From contig JACRFK010000005.1 of the NCBI GenBank assembly GCA_016217925.1, forward strand, positions 1 to 44,169: a DNA stretch of 44,169 nt, written 5' to 3'. A program made the position numbers and the translations under genes. A model generated the notes under the pieces. The model did no database searches. It saw only the letters and a list, made by a program, of their open reading frames with translations, and was not told the DNA's origin. Positions 43,166-44,169 of this stretch are shown in pieces. The DNA comes from Candidatus Kaiserbacteria bacterium. GTDB taxonomy: Bacteria > Patescibacteriota > Minisyncoccia > Phycocordibacterales > UBA2100. The first letter of the stretch is position 1; each line of letters starts with the position of its first letter.

Positions 43166-44169
43166 ATGCACCTGAGGCACGCTCTCATGGTCATAATTCT
43201 CGGCGTTCTTTTTCTGTCCACTGCAAGCATGCCTGCGCAGGTAGGCGCGCTCTCCGTCGACGAGCTCCAAGCACAGATCGCGAACCTTCTCGCACAGGTC
43301 GAGAAGCTTCAGGAGCAACTGCCATCAGTGCAGGTACCCATGCCGTCGAAGTCCAGACCGTGCCCGCAACTTCCCAGGGTACTATCTCGCGGCTACCGCG
43401 GTGATGATGTTTCAAGTTTACAAAGGTATCTCGACGTGCAAGAAACGGGCTACTTTGGGGCGATTACCGAACGTGCTGTACAAACGTTCCAAACGTACAT
43501 TGGACTGATGTCGTCCTCAAGTAGTGCCGCATCCGGTTACGGAGTTGTTGGCACGAAGACGCGCTCGGCAATATATGCAGCCTGTGACAGTTCGGTACCC
43601 GTTAATGACGTACTGTCGGTTTCGGCGAGAGGTCTTTCAATATCTGTCGACGTTACCGTCAACGGCAAGGGCTCGTGCCTTGCGCGACAATACATTCTCG
43701 ATTTTGGCGATGGTTCTGCGTTGCCTATCATTCCCATTTCAGCCAACACCTGCAGCGCGATCAAAAAGACGATGCCGCATACATACGCGAAAAATGGCGC
43801 CTACACCGTGACGCTCTCTTCAGATGGGGGAAAGATATCGGTGCCACTAACGGTGGAAGGAAAAGCCCTGCAAACGGCGCCAACAACACCGTCATGCTAC
43901 GCCCCGATGTTCCTTCCCGTAAGCTCGATACCGGCAGCATTTCTTGGAGTACGGTGGACGCTCCCCATCTTTTCAGTATCCACCACGAGTGATGCTGCGT
44001 CTGTTACCGCGGACGGCCTTCCCCCCGGTGTTACGCTCCGGGGTCAGGGATCAAGCTCTGTGGGTACCAGTACTACGTGGATTCTTGATGGCGCACCGAG
44101 CGTTTCCGGCACGTATTCGCTCACGCTCTCCGCGAAGAATCTCTGCGGCACAGCAGTCCGCACGATATC
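43166..44169 (+). CDS. Secreted PG_binding_1/PKD surface protein, truncated by window end
   Basis: Open frame from ATG 43166 to window end (MHLRHALMVIILGVLFLSTASMPAQVGALSVDELQAQIANLLAQVEKL...LSRGYRGDDVSSLQRYLDVQETGYFGAITERAVQTFQ). Confidence 0.8.
   Translation, partial: MHLRHALMVIILGVLFLSTASMPAQVGALSVDELQAQIANLLAQVEKLQEQLPSVQVPMPSKSRPCPQLPRVLSRGYRGDDVSSLQRYLDVQETGYFGAITERAVQTFQTYIGLMSSSSSAASGYGVVGTKTRSAIYAACDSSVPVNDVLSVSARGLSISVDVTVNGKGSCLARQYILDFGDGSALPIIPISANTCSAIKKTMPHTYAKNGAYTVTLSSDGGKISVPLTVEGKALQTAPTTPSCYAPMFLPVSSIPAAFLGVRWTLPIFSVSTTSDAASVTADGLPPGVTLRGQGSSSVGTSTTWILDGAPSVSGTYSLTLSAKNLCGTAVRTI

Overview
The window looks like a Candidatus Patescibacteria (CPR, Parcubacteria/Kaiserbacteria-like) chromosome segment; this is judged from protein content only. 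Its core is an S10/spc ribosomal-protein cluster (rplC-rplD-rplW-rplB | rpsS-rplV-rpsC-rplP-rpmC-rpsQ-rplN-rplX-rplE | rpsN-rpsH-rplF-rplR-rpsE-rplO-secY-kinase-adk-map). Cargo interrupts it at two points: GNAT, hypothetical and PG-binding/PKD surface protein genes after rplB, and PaaX-like and ParB-like genes after rplE. rpmD (L30) is absent between rpsE and rplO. Downstream are LOG-family, purD, a VirD4/TraG-like ATPase, ndk, a beta-CASP nuclease, infC-rpmI-rplT, a VanY-like peptidase, a thermonuclease, tmRNA plus smpB, ftsH, pyrC, malic enzyme, a tRNA and more PG-binding/PKD surface proteins. The most unusual signal is a set of small (~100-125 nt) inverted-repeat elements at gene junctions. 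Three copies share CCCGTTAGA...TCTAACGGG termini and sit exactly on the start codon of rplB, a cmk-like kinase and infC. Each is flanked by a 5-bp direct repeat (ATGAA, ATGAA, ATGGG) that contains the host start codon, so the element creates a tightly coupled upstream mini-ORF. A fourth element before rplR is a near-palindrome encoding a similar ~40-aa peptide on both strands. A second layer is in-frame coding palindromes (33-48 nt, multiples of 3) inserted in L3, L23, S17, malic enzyme, PyrC and a beta-CASP protein. Other signals: a displaced rplE 3' end behind a PaaX cassette, -10 boxes 6-8 nt from many start codons (leaderless architecture), and an independently transcribed structured ncRNA candidate between ndk and the beta-CASP gene. 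All calls were made by eye from sequence, without database searches.
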